From the NCBI RefSeq assembly GCF_963662255.1, contig NC_085047.1, positions 55,426,006 to 55,490,005 on the forward strand: 64,000 nucleotides of DNA, read 5' to 3'. The translations under genes were made by a program, and so were the position numbers. The notes under the pieces were generated by a model. The model did not search any database, had not been told where the DNA came from, and was given only the letters and a program-made list of their open reading frames with translations. This DNA comes from Cinclus cinclus (lineage: Eukaryota > Chordata > Aves > Passeriformes > Cinclidae). Numbering within the stretch: the stretch's first letter is position 1; the number at the start of each line of letters is the position of its first letter. Below, piece after piece: positions 29,072 through 40,650 of this stretch.

Positions 29072-29093
29072 TACTTATAAATATTTATAAGTA
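29072..29093. repeat. 22-bp perfect AT palindrome
   Basis: The 22 bases are identical to their own reverse complement (inner 20: ACTTATAAATATTTATAAGT) with no spacer. It lies in a strongly AT-rich patch, so chance is likely, but the exact symmetry is unusual in length. Confidence 0.75.
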
Positions 29094-29824
29094 TAAAGTA
29101 GAAATATAAATAGAAGTTGAATTAGATGATAAACAGATATAAGGAGGTAATAATTATGTAACCTGACTTGATAAAAGAACATCATAGATAACATTACCAA
29201 AGAAAGAGTTGTGATTGCTGGATGACATTTGCACAGTCATCTTGCTCCAGATACTACAGGAACAAGCAGAAAGGGTCTTTTGGCAATTAATAGCCACTGG
29301 GGAAATGTCTGCCCATTACCATACAGGAAGACATTAGAGACAAGGATACTGTCCAGCTCTCCAGAACATAATTCAAATACAAAAACCTGAAGATCTTGGT
29401 TTTTTTTTCTACCATGCCCTGTTTCAATCAGAAAATACCTTGCACCATCTCAACAAGTGAGCTATAGTTCTGTATCCACCAATTCTTCTCAGTGCTGTTT
29501 CATCTCCAGAGCAGATCCATGCTAGATACAGAGATGAAGCCGTATGAGTGAAAACACAGTGCAATCACAAAACTAGAGTCAATGTTTCCACACAAACACA
29601 TGTTGGAAGCGTACTGAGGTTGCAGAGATCTTCTTTTAAAATCTTAATTTTAGGATACCTGTCCACACATCTTGAGTATTATCTTAATGAGGTGTTTTGG
29701 AGACACTTGTTTTAAAAAATAAAATTATAATTACTATTTCCACTATGTGCATCATACCTACCAAAACCCACCAACTAGGATGTTGCCTTTAAGCCTACAC
29801 ACAGTAGTGGAGAAATGGTCAGTA

Positions 29825-29985
29825 AAGAATCACAGAATCATGGACTCACTCAAGCTGGGAAGGACCCTCAGGATGGTGTCTATTGTCACCCCCTGCTCAA
29901 AGCAGGACTCATTTCACCATTAGATGTGGTTGCTCAGGATCTTCTTGTCCAACTTTCTATGTGCATTCAGGCTAGTGACAAAGAG
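29825..29985 (-). mobile_element. CR1 LINE 3' fragment, antisense
   Basis: Read on the plus strand the piece begins with 'aatcacagaatcatggact' and 'aagctgggaaggaccctcagg', then 'cccctgctcaaagcaggact' and 'gttgctcaggatcttcttgtcc'. These are the reverse complement of the conserved end of avian CR1 elements, which finish in attctatga-type repeats. Only the last 150 or so bases of the element are present, as usual for 5'-truncated CR1 copies. The element is therefore inserted on the minus strand. Confidence 0.85.
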
Positions 29986-30578
29986 AAACTATGCTGGAGT
30001 CTTGCCAACAGAATACAAAATAAATTTGGGAGCCCTAAGATGCATTCTAGCTCAGAAGAGACTGGCTCCCTACTCCCAGTTCCACTGCAGAGCATCGCTG
30101 TGGCTCCAAGTAACGCCCAGGGACAAGAGCACAGGGGTTGCCTCAGTTTTGGCCTCTGGTGCCCCAGCTAGTGACTGTTCAGTCATCCTGTGAGGACGGT
30201 GTATGGAAAGTCTGATCATGGGAAGGAGCTGTGCGAGGCGGAGAAGATGAAATCTCTGGAAATATTTGCTGTTAGGCTTTAGTAAACCTCTATGGGATAT
30301 TTGGTAACTGTGTTTTTTTCCATGTCTTGAAACAGTCGACCAAACTTGAAAGGCTTTGTGAGGGTGGCAAAAGGCACATGCCCGATTCAAAGGCAGAGAA
30401 AGGCCTGTCTTTGCTCAAAAATACAGGGGGCAGGTATTATTTTTCTAAAACATCAAAAATCTAGACTTCTTCTTATAAATAGCTCAACAACTTTTCAATT
30501 CAAAAACTTTAAAAACTGGAGACTGGCATTGGATAAGAATAAATTTAGCCTAAATACATTCACATTGGCAGAGCTCTG

Positions 30579-30652
30579 GAAAAACAAACAAACAAAAACA
30601 AAACAAACAAACAAAACAAAACAAAACAAAAACAAACAACAACAAAAAAAAG
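30579..30652 (+). repeat. (AAAC)n / (AAAAC)n simple repeat
   Basis: About 70 bases of AAAC and AAAAC units with minor AAC variants. On the minus strand this gives an artefactual phenylalanine/cysteine/valine-rich open frame. Confidence 0.9.
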
Positions 30653-31989
30653 AGTATTGAAGCAGGAAGCACTAGAACACCTTAACAATGGCCAGAGCTT
30701 CCCATTCTTCCTGTAATACTGTTTTTTAAGCACTTTGGAATCCTTGGAAGTGAACAAAATCATATTTTTGAAGCTTCTGGACTGCATTTCTCTGCTGCAG
30801 TATCTTGCAGCTAATTATTGTCATTATAAACCACAGCTGGCTGGTGGGAGCGCCAGTCAAGTATGTTTTCCTCTGGAACTAAACTCCAGGAAAATAAAAA
30901 ACTCTGAATATGCATTGCATCAGGATTAAAGACAAATTTTGAAGTTTGCTTCCAGAGAAAACGCTGGTGCATTTAAACTGTATTAAGGGGAGGCAGTGCC
31001 AAAGGACAAGAGCACTCCACAAATACAGCTGCAATTCCATGAAGTCAGAGCAAGCAGCTCCATGCCCACAAGATGAGGTAAGTAAGAGATGTAGAGTAAC
31101 AGCCTAGAGAACACAAACGGATCTTGCAGTTCTATCTGGGTTGTGAGGCCCCAAAACTAACAATGTTAAATACATCATACATAGGGTCTTTTTATTCAGC
31201 TTGGTTTTTATTTGACAGTCCTAAATATTGACTTTTTAAAGAGTATTCTTTCTATCATTATTACTATTATTATTATTAAGAGTTGGTTTTTTTCTGAGCT
31301 TCCAGTATGCAATGTCACTAGCTGGAAAGGGATTGCTGACGGACTCTCCATCCTGTCATACACAGCAGAGTGTTTGCTACTGGTTTCAGAGGGGCAAGAT
31401 TTCACCCCACAGGAAAGCAAGGCAAGTGGGAAATAATACCCATTTATTCAACTAAATAGTAAAGCTCACACATTTTCAGGATCTCAGTCCTCAGACATTT
31501 CTTTTTTCTGTCATAAAAATGCATCTGGGAGGATATGTAACATAAAGTACAAAAAAAGGTGCTGTAACACAGAGTGAGACAAGGGGGCCAAAGCTGTAAA
31601 TTCCTTCCATCGACATGGTAATCTGTATTTGTAAAAGGCCAATACTGAGCAGGCAGTGAAAACAGAAATGCATAACCACATCACATCATTCCACTGCCAG
31701 AAACATTCATACTAATTTCCACCATCAAACACACGGTATGATTACTTAAAAGCTTTTTTAACTTATAAAAACAAAATCATCAAGATGGTATAACTTCTCA
31801 TTTTCATATTCTGTAAAATGAATATACATCAAATTGGCAACAATCTGTACCTTGTGTACGAGCCTCCTTCAGGGTCATTAACATGGATTCAACTCCTTGC
31901 AGTAAGCAAATACTTCTTTTTCTCGGGTTTTATGTTAAAAATTGAAAATTAATCTTGCAAGTCACTTTGAGCCAGCAAAACAGGATTGA

Positions 31990-32085
31990 CAAAGCAAGCA
32001 CTGTAGTATGATATCTTTTATTAGGCCAACTTAGAGTTCAAAAGTATGCAAGCCTCCTTGACCACACACAGGTTCCTGTATGCAG
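31990..32085 (+). repeat. Possible ancient repeat fragment
   Basis: The phrase 'gatatcttttattaggccaactt' (read in two parts), followed about 30 bases later by 'gcaagcctccttgacc', resembles the core of an old interspersed repeat seen in reptiles and birds, in which 'atcttttattaga.caactt' precedes a 'gctttcgagct' block. The match is from memory and short. Confidence 0.3.
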
Positions 32086-32138
32086 AACTCCAGGCTGGAG
32101 CCATAAACTGTATTAAACTACTTGCTTTGTCATTACCT

Positions 32139-32185
32139 ATATATATATGTAATATATATGTACATAATACATATGCATACACATT
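32139..32185. repeat. AT-rich imperfect (TA)n
   Basis: Interrupted TA repeats with 'tatatgtaata' and 'tacatatgcata' words. The stretch is partly self-complementary. Confidence 0.75.
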
Positions 32186-35100
32186 TGAAATGCTTCAGAA
32201 TAAACTGTTCATTGACACAGGTTCAAAATAACAGCTCTGAAGGATTTCTGTGGGTTGGCATGTAATCTTGCTATGCATTACTGGGTTTAATAATTTATCA
32301 GTACACAGAACAAATCCTGCCTCTGATTTCTTATTAAGTCTAATTCCTATGAAAAAAAAAGTCACAGTAATAATGTTAGTAAACATACATTGTTTGCTGT
32401 TTATAATAATAACAATGAGGATACCTGGCAAAGATACAGCACAGTGTTTCCCATCAAGTGTCTTATAAGGAATAATACAGACCATCACTAACCTTGTAGT
32501 AGCTATGATACTTCAGAGTATCTGAAGTACTTTAAGACCTGCTGTAAATGGAAATCTCTTCTGCATAAGAATTCAAATGTTCCTGATGTTATGTGGCCCA
32601 GCAAGGTGTGTGTATTACCTGCTCAGCTCTCCTCCCCATCCCACAAGCACATAACAGATACCACCATGTTATTCAGCAGCTCTCAGTCCACAGGACAAGC
32701 CTTCTTCCCCCAGAGCAGAAGGGCCAGAGGTTGGAGCCATGTACAAAGAATGTATTGAAGAACAGTGACAGAAGCAACCACTCTTCTTCCTTCAGGTTCT
32801 GGCACCTGTGAAGCTCTTTCTGGGTGTTTCATTAGGAGTTCTGTCATGCCAGTAAATGAAAGCCAGTCATTGTTACAAGGACTGAAGAACTGGTGTCCCT
32901 CAAGCCTTTGGGATACCAGCACAGGCAACATTTTGTAAATATGAGTATCAGTGACTGCACGGTGTCTCTACAGCCCTCAGCTACTACAAGTCTGCCAGCA
33001 CAGGCTGTGGCAGTGCCTTGTGCTCTAGTTGTACTTGCTTTGGGATAGGTTGGTGGGTCTGATAACATCAAATGTGCCTCTGATAAAGTCTGCTAACTCA
33101 CGTTGAACGAGTTTGAAGTTGATGCTACACTTTCTTAGATTCAATCCAGAACAAAAAAGGCTGTTTAAGACCAAAGAACATTGCATGTCTGTAGAAGAGC
33201 TTTGTCCGACTATGGCAGTAGGCTCACAAAAGATCAACATTCTGATCCTTCTGCTGCTGATCTGGGTCATGGGAAAAAAATAATGGTAAGTAGATATACT
33301 GATTAATAAGAAATCTGAAACCACCTTTAGAATAAATTTAAGATGTGGCCTCAGTGTTACCCTATCCACCTGAAAATAATATGGAGGATTAGACATGAAA
33401 GCTAGAACGTCATTTATCCCTGAGCTGAGGTAATGGCTACTAAAAATGTGGATTTCATTGGCAGATGATTTAGTGAATATGATGACAGGCGCTCAAACAT
33501 GGCTCCATTAAAGATAAAAGCAACACACTTAAATCTCATGAGGAGGGATTTTTTCTTATTGGTTGAAAATGTATGTCAAGACCTTTAGAAACTTAGGAAC
33601 CACATAACGAGAAAATAACAAAGAATCAGCACTCATAAGTGTCTGGATAAAGTTCCCACTAAACAGGCTTTGATAGATCATTTTTTTCCTGACAACAAAG
33701 GCACCAGAGGAATTGGCTGGATTCTAGCTCTCCACTACAACATATGATGAAAAATACTTCCTATGGCCAAGTGAAAAGACAAGGAAAACACTTTCTCCCT
33801 GAAAATGTGGGTTTGTTTGCACTTCTAGAGTGAATCTAGTCCAGGGCTGTCATGCAAGAACATCAATACCATCAGGGCCAAAGGAGAAGATGTAGTTATA
33901 AAAGTGCCCCAAACGCTGGGATATTGTGCTCTTTGAAGATGAGAGTTTTATCAATGACTGAGAAGATACTGAAAATCTAGAAATTGAAATTAGTTATTAT
34001 TTTGCTTCTGAGAATTCAAACTGCACTTCCAGCTGTAACGCACTGCCTCAGTGTTCAGTGTCAATGAGGGTGACTCAAAGGCTAGCCCAGAGCTGTCCTC
34101 CCTTTCTCTGTGGGCCTTCTGGAAACACTGGTCTTGAGTGCAGCTGATGACAGTGGGTGGCCTCAGCCCTCTCATTAATGGGACACAAGAAGACAGAATC
34201 TGACACTTCTAATGCGATTCTTCCCACCAAAAAGGAAATGTCAAAAATAGGCAAGATGAATAATTCCTCCGAAGTACCCACTCCTCTCCTAAGGTGACAT
34301 GCTTAGGTACAAACATTCATGCTGGACATCTACAATTAGATTAGAAGAAATCCCACTCCAGACATCTGCATTTCAGAAGAGGAAAATATGGGAGCGTTAT
34401 GGCACAAATGCACCTAAGAGATTATATTATCACTGTAGTCTTACACATCACCAAGACTAAAATTTTGACTCCCAAGTCTTCTCTGGGCATTCATAAAGAA
34501 CGTCAAGCTGCACATCTGAGAGGAATGTGGCCTGTTTCTCAAGAGGAGAACATAGATTATGTCCATCATGTCACACACCTTTCACATATGGCTTAAAGCC
34601 TGAGAATTTCATAAAGTTGACCATTAAAGGAAATTGCAGATATATTAACTACTATTTTACTGATTTGCCAACAAACACAGAAAAACACCTATGACAAAAA
34701 CATATAGTAACTATGAATTAAAGTAATAATAAACTATCCCTAATTAATATATCCAAGCAAACACTAGGAGCGCTCTATTACTTTGCCAAGGAACAAAAAA
34801 GAAAGTATTTGTAAAGTTTGGTGTTGCTTTTCACCTTTGGATACAGTCCTTGTAGAGAAAGAATACATTCTGTGATCTAACAGATTCAAAGAAAAGATCA
34901 GCTTTTAATCTTGCTCTATAACAAGATTCCTCTATAATATTTTCATAATTAAAAACTAGGAGTAGGCAGTAGAGAGGCAGAGCTGTTCCATGCGAACAAA
35001 GAGATGAGAAAGAAAGGCATAATTGGGGCTCCTACTTCCAGTTCCTACTGCTCGAGCTGTAAAATTGCTGTCATGTCTTTCTAAGAGAGCTTTATGATGT

Positions 35101-35283
35101 TCTTTTCATAATGTCTTCCAAGCTACAGTAAAGTCTTCCTTTGATACATTTACATTGAATTAACATTAATTAGAGATAAAGGGTAAAATGAATGATCTGT
35201 TCAGCTGACCAAATGTAGATTTCTAAATAAGAGTGAGATGAATTGTCTCTAAGCTCCACTGAATCTATTGACTAGTCTAACTA

Positions 35284-35518
35284 CCTCAGGGAAGGTTCAG
35301 GTTGGATATTAGGAAAGATTTCTTCACTGAAAGATAGGTTAAGCATTGGAACAGGCTACCCAGAGAAGTAGTGGAGTCACCATCCCTGGAAGCGCTAAAA
35401 AAGTGACTAGAAGTGGCACTTCGTGATATTGTTTAGTGGGTATGGTGGTAATAGATCTAATGTTGGACTTGATCTTGGAGGTCTTCCCCAACCTTAATGA
35501 TTCTGTGACCTATGATTA
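35284..35518 (+). mobile_element. CR1 LINE 3' end, sense
   Basis: This is the clearest transposable element in the window. In order it shows 'aggttcaggttggatatta', 'aagatttcttcactgaaag', 'cattggaacaggctaccca', 'gtggagtcaccatccctgg', 'tggcacttcgtgatattg', 'tttagtgggtatggtggt', 'ttggacttgatcttggagg' and 'ccaaccttaatgattctgtg', all at the spacing of the avian CR1 3' untranslated region. It ends in the short terminal repeat type attctgtga/tatgatta. The 5' side stops abruptly, so it is a 5'-truncated copy of about 235 bases. It is young enough to align by eye almost without gaps. Confidence 0.95.
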
Positions 35519-35834
35519 TACGGCTACAAAGGGCATTTCAACACTCAAGTGTGGACATCTACAGTTACCCAAAAGGAAAACATCTGTCTCTCCCAGACCT
35601 CACAATTCTCACTGACAGATAAGTGAATATTCCAGACTAGCTAAGTGATGATATTAGGCCAAGGAACAATTCTGAGAAAAAAAAAATAATAAACTCAAGA
35701 GTAATCAACAGTGTCAATTGGTTATAAAAAACAAAACAGTCACAATATGATGGGATGTACATCTCACAGGGCATATGAAGGGACCCTTCATTCTGTTTGT
35801 CACAGGTTATGCTGCACCTAGGAATGCATGAGGA

Positions 35835-36178
35835 AAGGTGGAAAATAAAAGCAAAGCTACAAGAATGGTTGGAGGTCAAGAAAAATAAGTTATCCTCAAT
35901 CATTTTCAAATCAAGATCCAGAAAAGGTAGCAATGGGCTTAACTTGCAGCAAAAAAGACTCAGGTTGCAGATCAGGTTTGTATGTTTGCACGTGCCAATT
36001 AGGATAGTTTTATAAAATGATTAAACATTGGATTTAACTACCTTGAAAGGTTCTGCAATCTCCATCCCTGGAGGTCTTATAAATATTTGTTACAGAGAAC
36101 ATAGGATATTTAATGTGCCTTGATTGGAAGGGAGGAGTAGATGACCTCAAGCACTGCTTTCTCTAGTTCTGTGATAAC
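35835..36178 (+). mobile_element. Older CR1 LINE fragment, sense
   Basis: A diverged copy in the same orientation as its neighbour. Visible CR1 landmarks are 'agcaatgggcttaacttgca' followed by 'actcaggttgcagatcagg', then 'ttaaacattggatttaac', 'aatctccatccctggaggtc', 'gattggaagggaggagtaga' and 'tgacctcaagcactgctttctctagttctgtga' (in parts). The order matches the CR1 3' region. Many substitutions and small deletions separate it from the 35,284 copy, so it comes from an earlier insertion. Confidence 0.8.
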
Positions 36179-36321
36179 AAGACACTTTAGAGACTTGTCT
36201 TTGACTGCAACACTGTGCCATATCCAGATTTAGAACACTCTATCTTTTCTGCTACTTTTAAATAACACCAGCCAGTAATATTGACCTATCCTCTTTTAAA
36301 CAGCCACATAAACAGATAATA

Positions 36322-37195
36322 AAATCATACAATAGTTTGGATTGGAAAGGCTCTCCAAAGACCATCTAGTCCAATCTCCCTGTCATGAGCAGGAGCTTCT
36401 TTTACTAGATCAAGTTGCTCAAAGGCCCATGCAACATGACCTTGAACACTTCCGATGGTGGGGCATCCACAGCTTCTAAGGGTAACCTGTGCCAATATCT
36501 CGCCACCTTTAGTAAAAAATTTCTTCTGTATGTCTAATCTCAGCCTGTCCTCTGTCACTTTAAAATCATTGTCCCTTTTCCTTGTCACTACAGTGCCTCT
36601 GTGTTTCTTAGAAGTTCTCTTTCTATATTGAAAGGCCATACTATAAGTTCCATCCAGAGCCTTCTCTTCTCCAGATTGAACAACCCCAAGACTCAGTCTT
36701 TCCTCATAGCAGAGGTTTTCCACCCCTCTGATCTTTTTTGTGACCCTCCTCTGGACCCACTCCAACAGGTCTTGTCCTGTACTGGGGAGTCCAGAACTTG
36801 TTGGTAATTGCCAGCATCCTCCTTTTTACCACTTTAAAAATGGGGGTGATGTTTCCTTCTTCCAGTCACTGGTGACCTCACATGATTGCCATAACTTTTC
36901 AAGAATGATGGAAAGCAGTTTGGCAACTACATCATTTCCTCAGGACTCTGGGATGCACCTCATCAGGTCCCACAAGCTTGTATTTAGGTTCCTCAGGTGG
37001 TTCGGAGCACACTCTTCTCTTACATTGGGAGGGACTTTGCTGCACCAGCCCCTGTCTTGAAGTTCAGGATTTAGAGAGATGTGAGAAGGAACATTACCAT
37101 TGGAAACTGAGACAAAAAAAAAAAAAAAGGAGTAACTGAACCTTCTCCATGTCTTCTGTCACTAGTTGTCCTTTTTATTGGGGCAGGGATTGGTG
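36322..37195 (-). mobile_element. CR1 LINE, antisense, internally deleted
   Basis: Read on the minus strand this is a CR1 element. Its 3' end is at 36,322 (attgtatgatt on the minus strand) and its upstream end is near 37,195. The minus strand first gives the linker before the reverse transcriptase, with an A-rich run (plus poly-A at 37,113-37,128). It then gives a decayed start of the reverse transcriptase near 36,985-36,950 (GPDxxHPRVLR-like) and a 'DWKxxxITPIFK'-like block near 36,870-36,830. The sequence then jumps directly to the region near the 3' end, 'ggagtgggtccagaggaggg' at about 36,770-36,745. The central polymerase domain with its catalytic motifs is therefore missing. Stops and frameshifts make the copy non-functional. 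The 146-codon minus frame at 36,325-36,765 is the 3' part of this element, not a host gene. Confidence 0.88.
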
Positions 37196-40009
37196 GTGTA
37201 ACCTTTGCAAATTTAAAGAACTGCATAACTACACTATTGTTGAATCTTTAAATACAAACTGAGCAATTTCATCATTGCTATGTCTAAAAAATCACACTCA
37301 CATTTGCAGCCATGTCAATGACATAGCACAATAAACATATTACATAGCAGACACAAAGCTGAGCATGCAATGTCATGCAGTACTTTTGCACCTTTTTAAG
37401 GTCCCTGTAAAATCCCTGAAACAAAGACACCAAAGAAAACTCTGAAGACTGTCATATGTAAACATCACTTTCATTTTCTTCAGCCACTTCCCTGCAGAAT
37501 AGTATTATCACAGACCCAGAAATATGACCTCACTCTTTGACCTTTTCAAAAGAGATGGGTTGGGGGGTCACCATGAAAACTGCAATTTCATAATCTTCTA
37601 CCGTAACTGTTAAAATCCTATGCCTTCTCAGAAGCATGCTGTCCATTTGCACTGAGTTAAGGCAATTTTCTGCCATTATACTTCACTGACCTTATCCCCA
37701 GGGCTAGCGGGATAGGGTCATTACTTTGTCGTTACACTTTGTCATAAAATTCTGTATGTATGTATGTATTGCATGCATATGTTCATTACAACTTTGTCAT
37801 ACAATTACTTTGTCATTTGTTCTAAATGGTCCAAGCATACACCCACCACTTCTGTGAGGTCCTACAGCAATAATACAGTGCCTTCCAACAAAGTGATGTT
37901 TGGGAGGAGAAGTATGAACATGGCAATTATCTTTTTAAAGCCAAGTGTTGTTTTGCGGCTTCACCTGCCACAAATGTAAAATAACTTCTTTCCTGATTCT
38001 TCATTCCTGAAATTAATTATCATGCTACTGTTATCTGTTTCTTATGAGTTATCTGTGTCTTAGGAGTTTTTACCAAATTCTATAATTGAATTGAATTTCC
38101 CAGTTCAGTTTCAGGATGGACATTCTTATTTGCATCACAGAACACCAGGGGAAATTCACACTTAAATGGTGTCTCATACTCTGCATGCAGATGTAACTGA
38201 ATGCATAAAATGTCTCTTCTCTGTGCCTTAACAAAACTCTCTTAAAAACTGTTGTTCGGCATTTTGGCCATTTATATACCAAGCTTAAAAAGTAGAAAAT
38301 GTGCTACCAAATTCTAATACTGTGACCCTATATATTAAAAAAGTCATCAGATCTATCAGATTACAATAAAATTCCAATGTCATTATTTTGCTTCTGTAAC
38401 TCCTCAAGTAGCAATGTAGAAGTCAGTGATTCTGGGAGAGGCACTGTCTTCTAGAACTCCACCAGCAACAATTGCCACCCGGATCCACAGATAATGTTGC
38501 ACTGGCAGTTAATCTTTGTTAGTAGATCAAAGACACACTCAGGATTTGTCTAGACAAGGCACTTTGAGAAAACTAATCTGAATCAACCAAATGAAGCTAA
38601 CTATACCTTGGATTTACACTCTAAGTATCTGCACAGGTGTTTTTTACTGTTCAGTAAATCTGCATTAGAAACTGATTAACTTCCATGTCTTGTAGATAAC
38701 ACAGCAACAGTTTCTTAACTGGAACTCCCTAATGTGAGCCATAAAGCCATTCTCTTTCTTACGACATTTTCAGCTGGGAGAGACTCAATCTAAACCTGCA
38801 GTTCTTAACCAGGCAACCAGAGGAATGATGGCAGCTCTTAAAGAAGTGATCTATCAAACTGACTAGAAGAATTTGGTGTTAAAATCAGGTCATTTAGATA
38901 TTCTGTATTTAAATAGTGCCCTGTTGCTATCAAGCTTTCCTAAAATTCAAACTAATGATACATTCCAAATGTGGAGATATTGCCCCTCTTTCCATAAGAA
39001 TTGAGAGAACAGATGTGACTCGTTATGCACCTGACACAGAGAAAACAAACAAAAAAAAAACCCCACAGAACATTAGACACATAAAATACATATGTCGACA
39101 TCTTACCTGCCAGATCATGCTCTGCACAATTGGGTTTTTATGGATTCATGTCCTCTCTAAAACAGACTAGCTGAGTTATATATTCAAAGTACCTACTTCT
39201 CTCTACTGACTGTAAAGAAGTGTAATGTGACATGGTACACACTGTATACCTCTAAACTACACTAATGTGTATCAAGTTTTCCCTAATATTTGTTTCATCT
39301 TGGCATGCCCTGCTAACAATGATCAAGTTAATGACTGCAGGTTTCAGATCTCTGGCTGTAAGCTGTATCTGCCCTTCTCCTCTGCAGGTCATCTTCCACG
39401 CATTTTCATTTTATATCTGAATGAAAGTCATATTTCAATGTCGGTGGGGGTTTTTTTTGTGTGTGTTCCAATGACCCAACTATTTTGCTACAAATAGCAC
39501 GGCTCGAACACTGGTGTTTTAAGACACCATGCTTACCTGTAGAAAAGACTGATGGAAAATGCTCAAGGGCATTGTCTCCCATCAGATTGCTCAAGCAGTC
39601 CCACTGTTGAGACTGTGTCACCACAGTAACCCTGCTAGATGTACTTCTGCCTGTGAGCCCCACTTCTACAGTCTCATTTCAAGAAGGTTGGTGCATGCCC
39701 TCAAAGGCCCAGCCTTCACCTGAGGCCACAGCGTGGGAACTGGTGCTCCAGGCCTCATAAAGACTTGAATTAAGCATATATGGCATTTTCTGGACAAGAC
39801 TAGGTAGAATCAAGTTTCCTTCTGTGGCAGGATAACAGATGGGAGAAGCAGGAGGTGTCATATCTTGACTGTTTTTGACACTGACATGTATTATTCTTCT
39901 ACCTCAGAAACACAAAAACACAGTTTAGAGGAAACTGTTATAGGACGAATACAAATGGCAGGGAAATCATTCACTAGAAGCATTTATCAGCAGTTAGTTA
40001 TTGAAATGG
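37196..40009. other. Intergenic sequence, no gene seen
   Basis: AT-rich, no supported gene. A small repeated ACTTTGTCA cluster at 37,719-37,818 is listed separately. Other open frames are short and unremarkable. Confidence 0.55.
37719..37818 (+). repeat. Short tandem-like ACTTTGTCA cluster
   Basis: The word ACTTTGTC occurs four times in 100 bases, as two pairs. The first pair is 'ttactttgtcgttacacttt' and onward, the second 'acaactttgtcatacaatta' and onward. A short (TGTA)n run and 'tgcatgca' lie between the pairs. It reads as a local duplication that has since diverged. Confidence 0.6.
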
Positions 40010-40650
40010 AAGCATATATAGCGTGGAATTCCTCGGGAATCTATGCTAAATTTGGGGCTTCTCAATATTTCCATTAACAACCTGAATGAAGGAAGATGAA
40101 ATACACTTAGTCATTACTGCAGATAATCCCATAGAGACTGCCAGCTCACTGGAAAATAGAACTGAAATTCAGATTATCTTGACAAGCCAGAGAAATAGTC
40201 TTAAAAATAGGTGATAAACTTAAAAGAGTAAACCCCACAGTTAAATAGTAAGAGTAAAGAGTAAGATATCCTTGGGAGACTTGAATTGTGGCAAGGTGGA
40301 ACACTGAGTCTAATTTGAGATACAGAGAAAGAGAAATTAGACAGAGTTCAGAAAAGAGAGAGAAGAATTGTGAGAAGTAAAAAAAAAAAAAAAAATAGCA
40401 CACCAGTGAAGAAAAGGCAAAAGGACTGGCACAGTTTAGTCCACAGATGACTACAGAAGACGCGCCAAGAAAACCCTTCCAGCATGAGGGGTGGTTAAAC
40501 ATTGAAATAGATTGTATGAGGAGTGTGTGAAATCTCCATCCTTGGATATCTTTAGGAACAGGCTAGACAAATGGAAAAGACAAAGGGTAGCAGATCATCA
40601 GGGCATAGGGAGAAGTTCAGTGGTCCCTTTTACCTCTATTTTCTAGGATG
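40010..40650 (+). mobile_element. Old CR1/L3-type LINE fossil, RT to 3' region
   Basis: The opening words 'gaattcctcgggaatctatg' and 'cttctcaatatttccattaa', followed by 'caacctgaatgaagg', translate, with frame breaks, to the conserved reverse transcriptase stretch PQGSxLGPxLFxIxINDLxE. After it come 'atagaactgaaattcagatt' and 'cttgacaagccagagaaata', which are further CR1 landmarks. Then, after a poly-A run at 40,379-40,396, the 3' landmarks 'ggtggttaaacattgaaata' and 'aatctccatccttggatatc' plus 'aacaggctagacaaatgg' appear. The copy carries many stops and frameshifts and is clearly dead. The distance between the blocks suggests further internal loss. Confidence 0.7.
40379..40396 (+). repeat. 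Poly-A run inside LINE fossil
   Basis: Eighteen consecutive A residues interrupt the CR1/L3-type fossil. It may be an expansion of an A-rich part of the element rather than a tail. Confidence 0.85.

Larger units (their letters stand above)
14073..29824. other. Intergenic sequence, no gene seen
   Basis: A long AT-rich stretch with no supported gene. Open frames are all short (under 125 codons), lie on both strands and are scattered. Features worth noting inside it are listed separately: a candidate regulatory block near 16,540, a poly-A run at 21,937, a short perfect hairpin at 23,394, a T/G-rich tract at 26,843, a GC-rich pocket at 26,975-27,430 and a palindrome at 29,072. Confidence 0.55.
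30653..35283. other. Intergenic sequence, no gene seen
   Basis: AT-rich sequence without a supported gene. It holds a short (TTA)n-like stretch near 31,256-31,278, an old repeat-like piece at 31,990-32,085 and an AT microsatellite at 32,139-32,185. The 123-codon minus frame at 33,025-33,396 and other frames show no domain. Confidence 0.55.

Noticed and set aside
36325..36765. 146-codon minus-strand frame as a host gene
   Set aside because: It is the 3' portion of an antisense CR1 element; the landmarks around it are those of the LINE.
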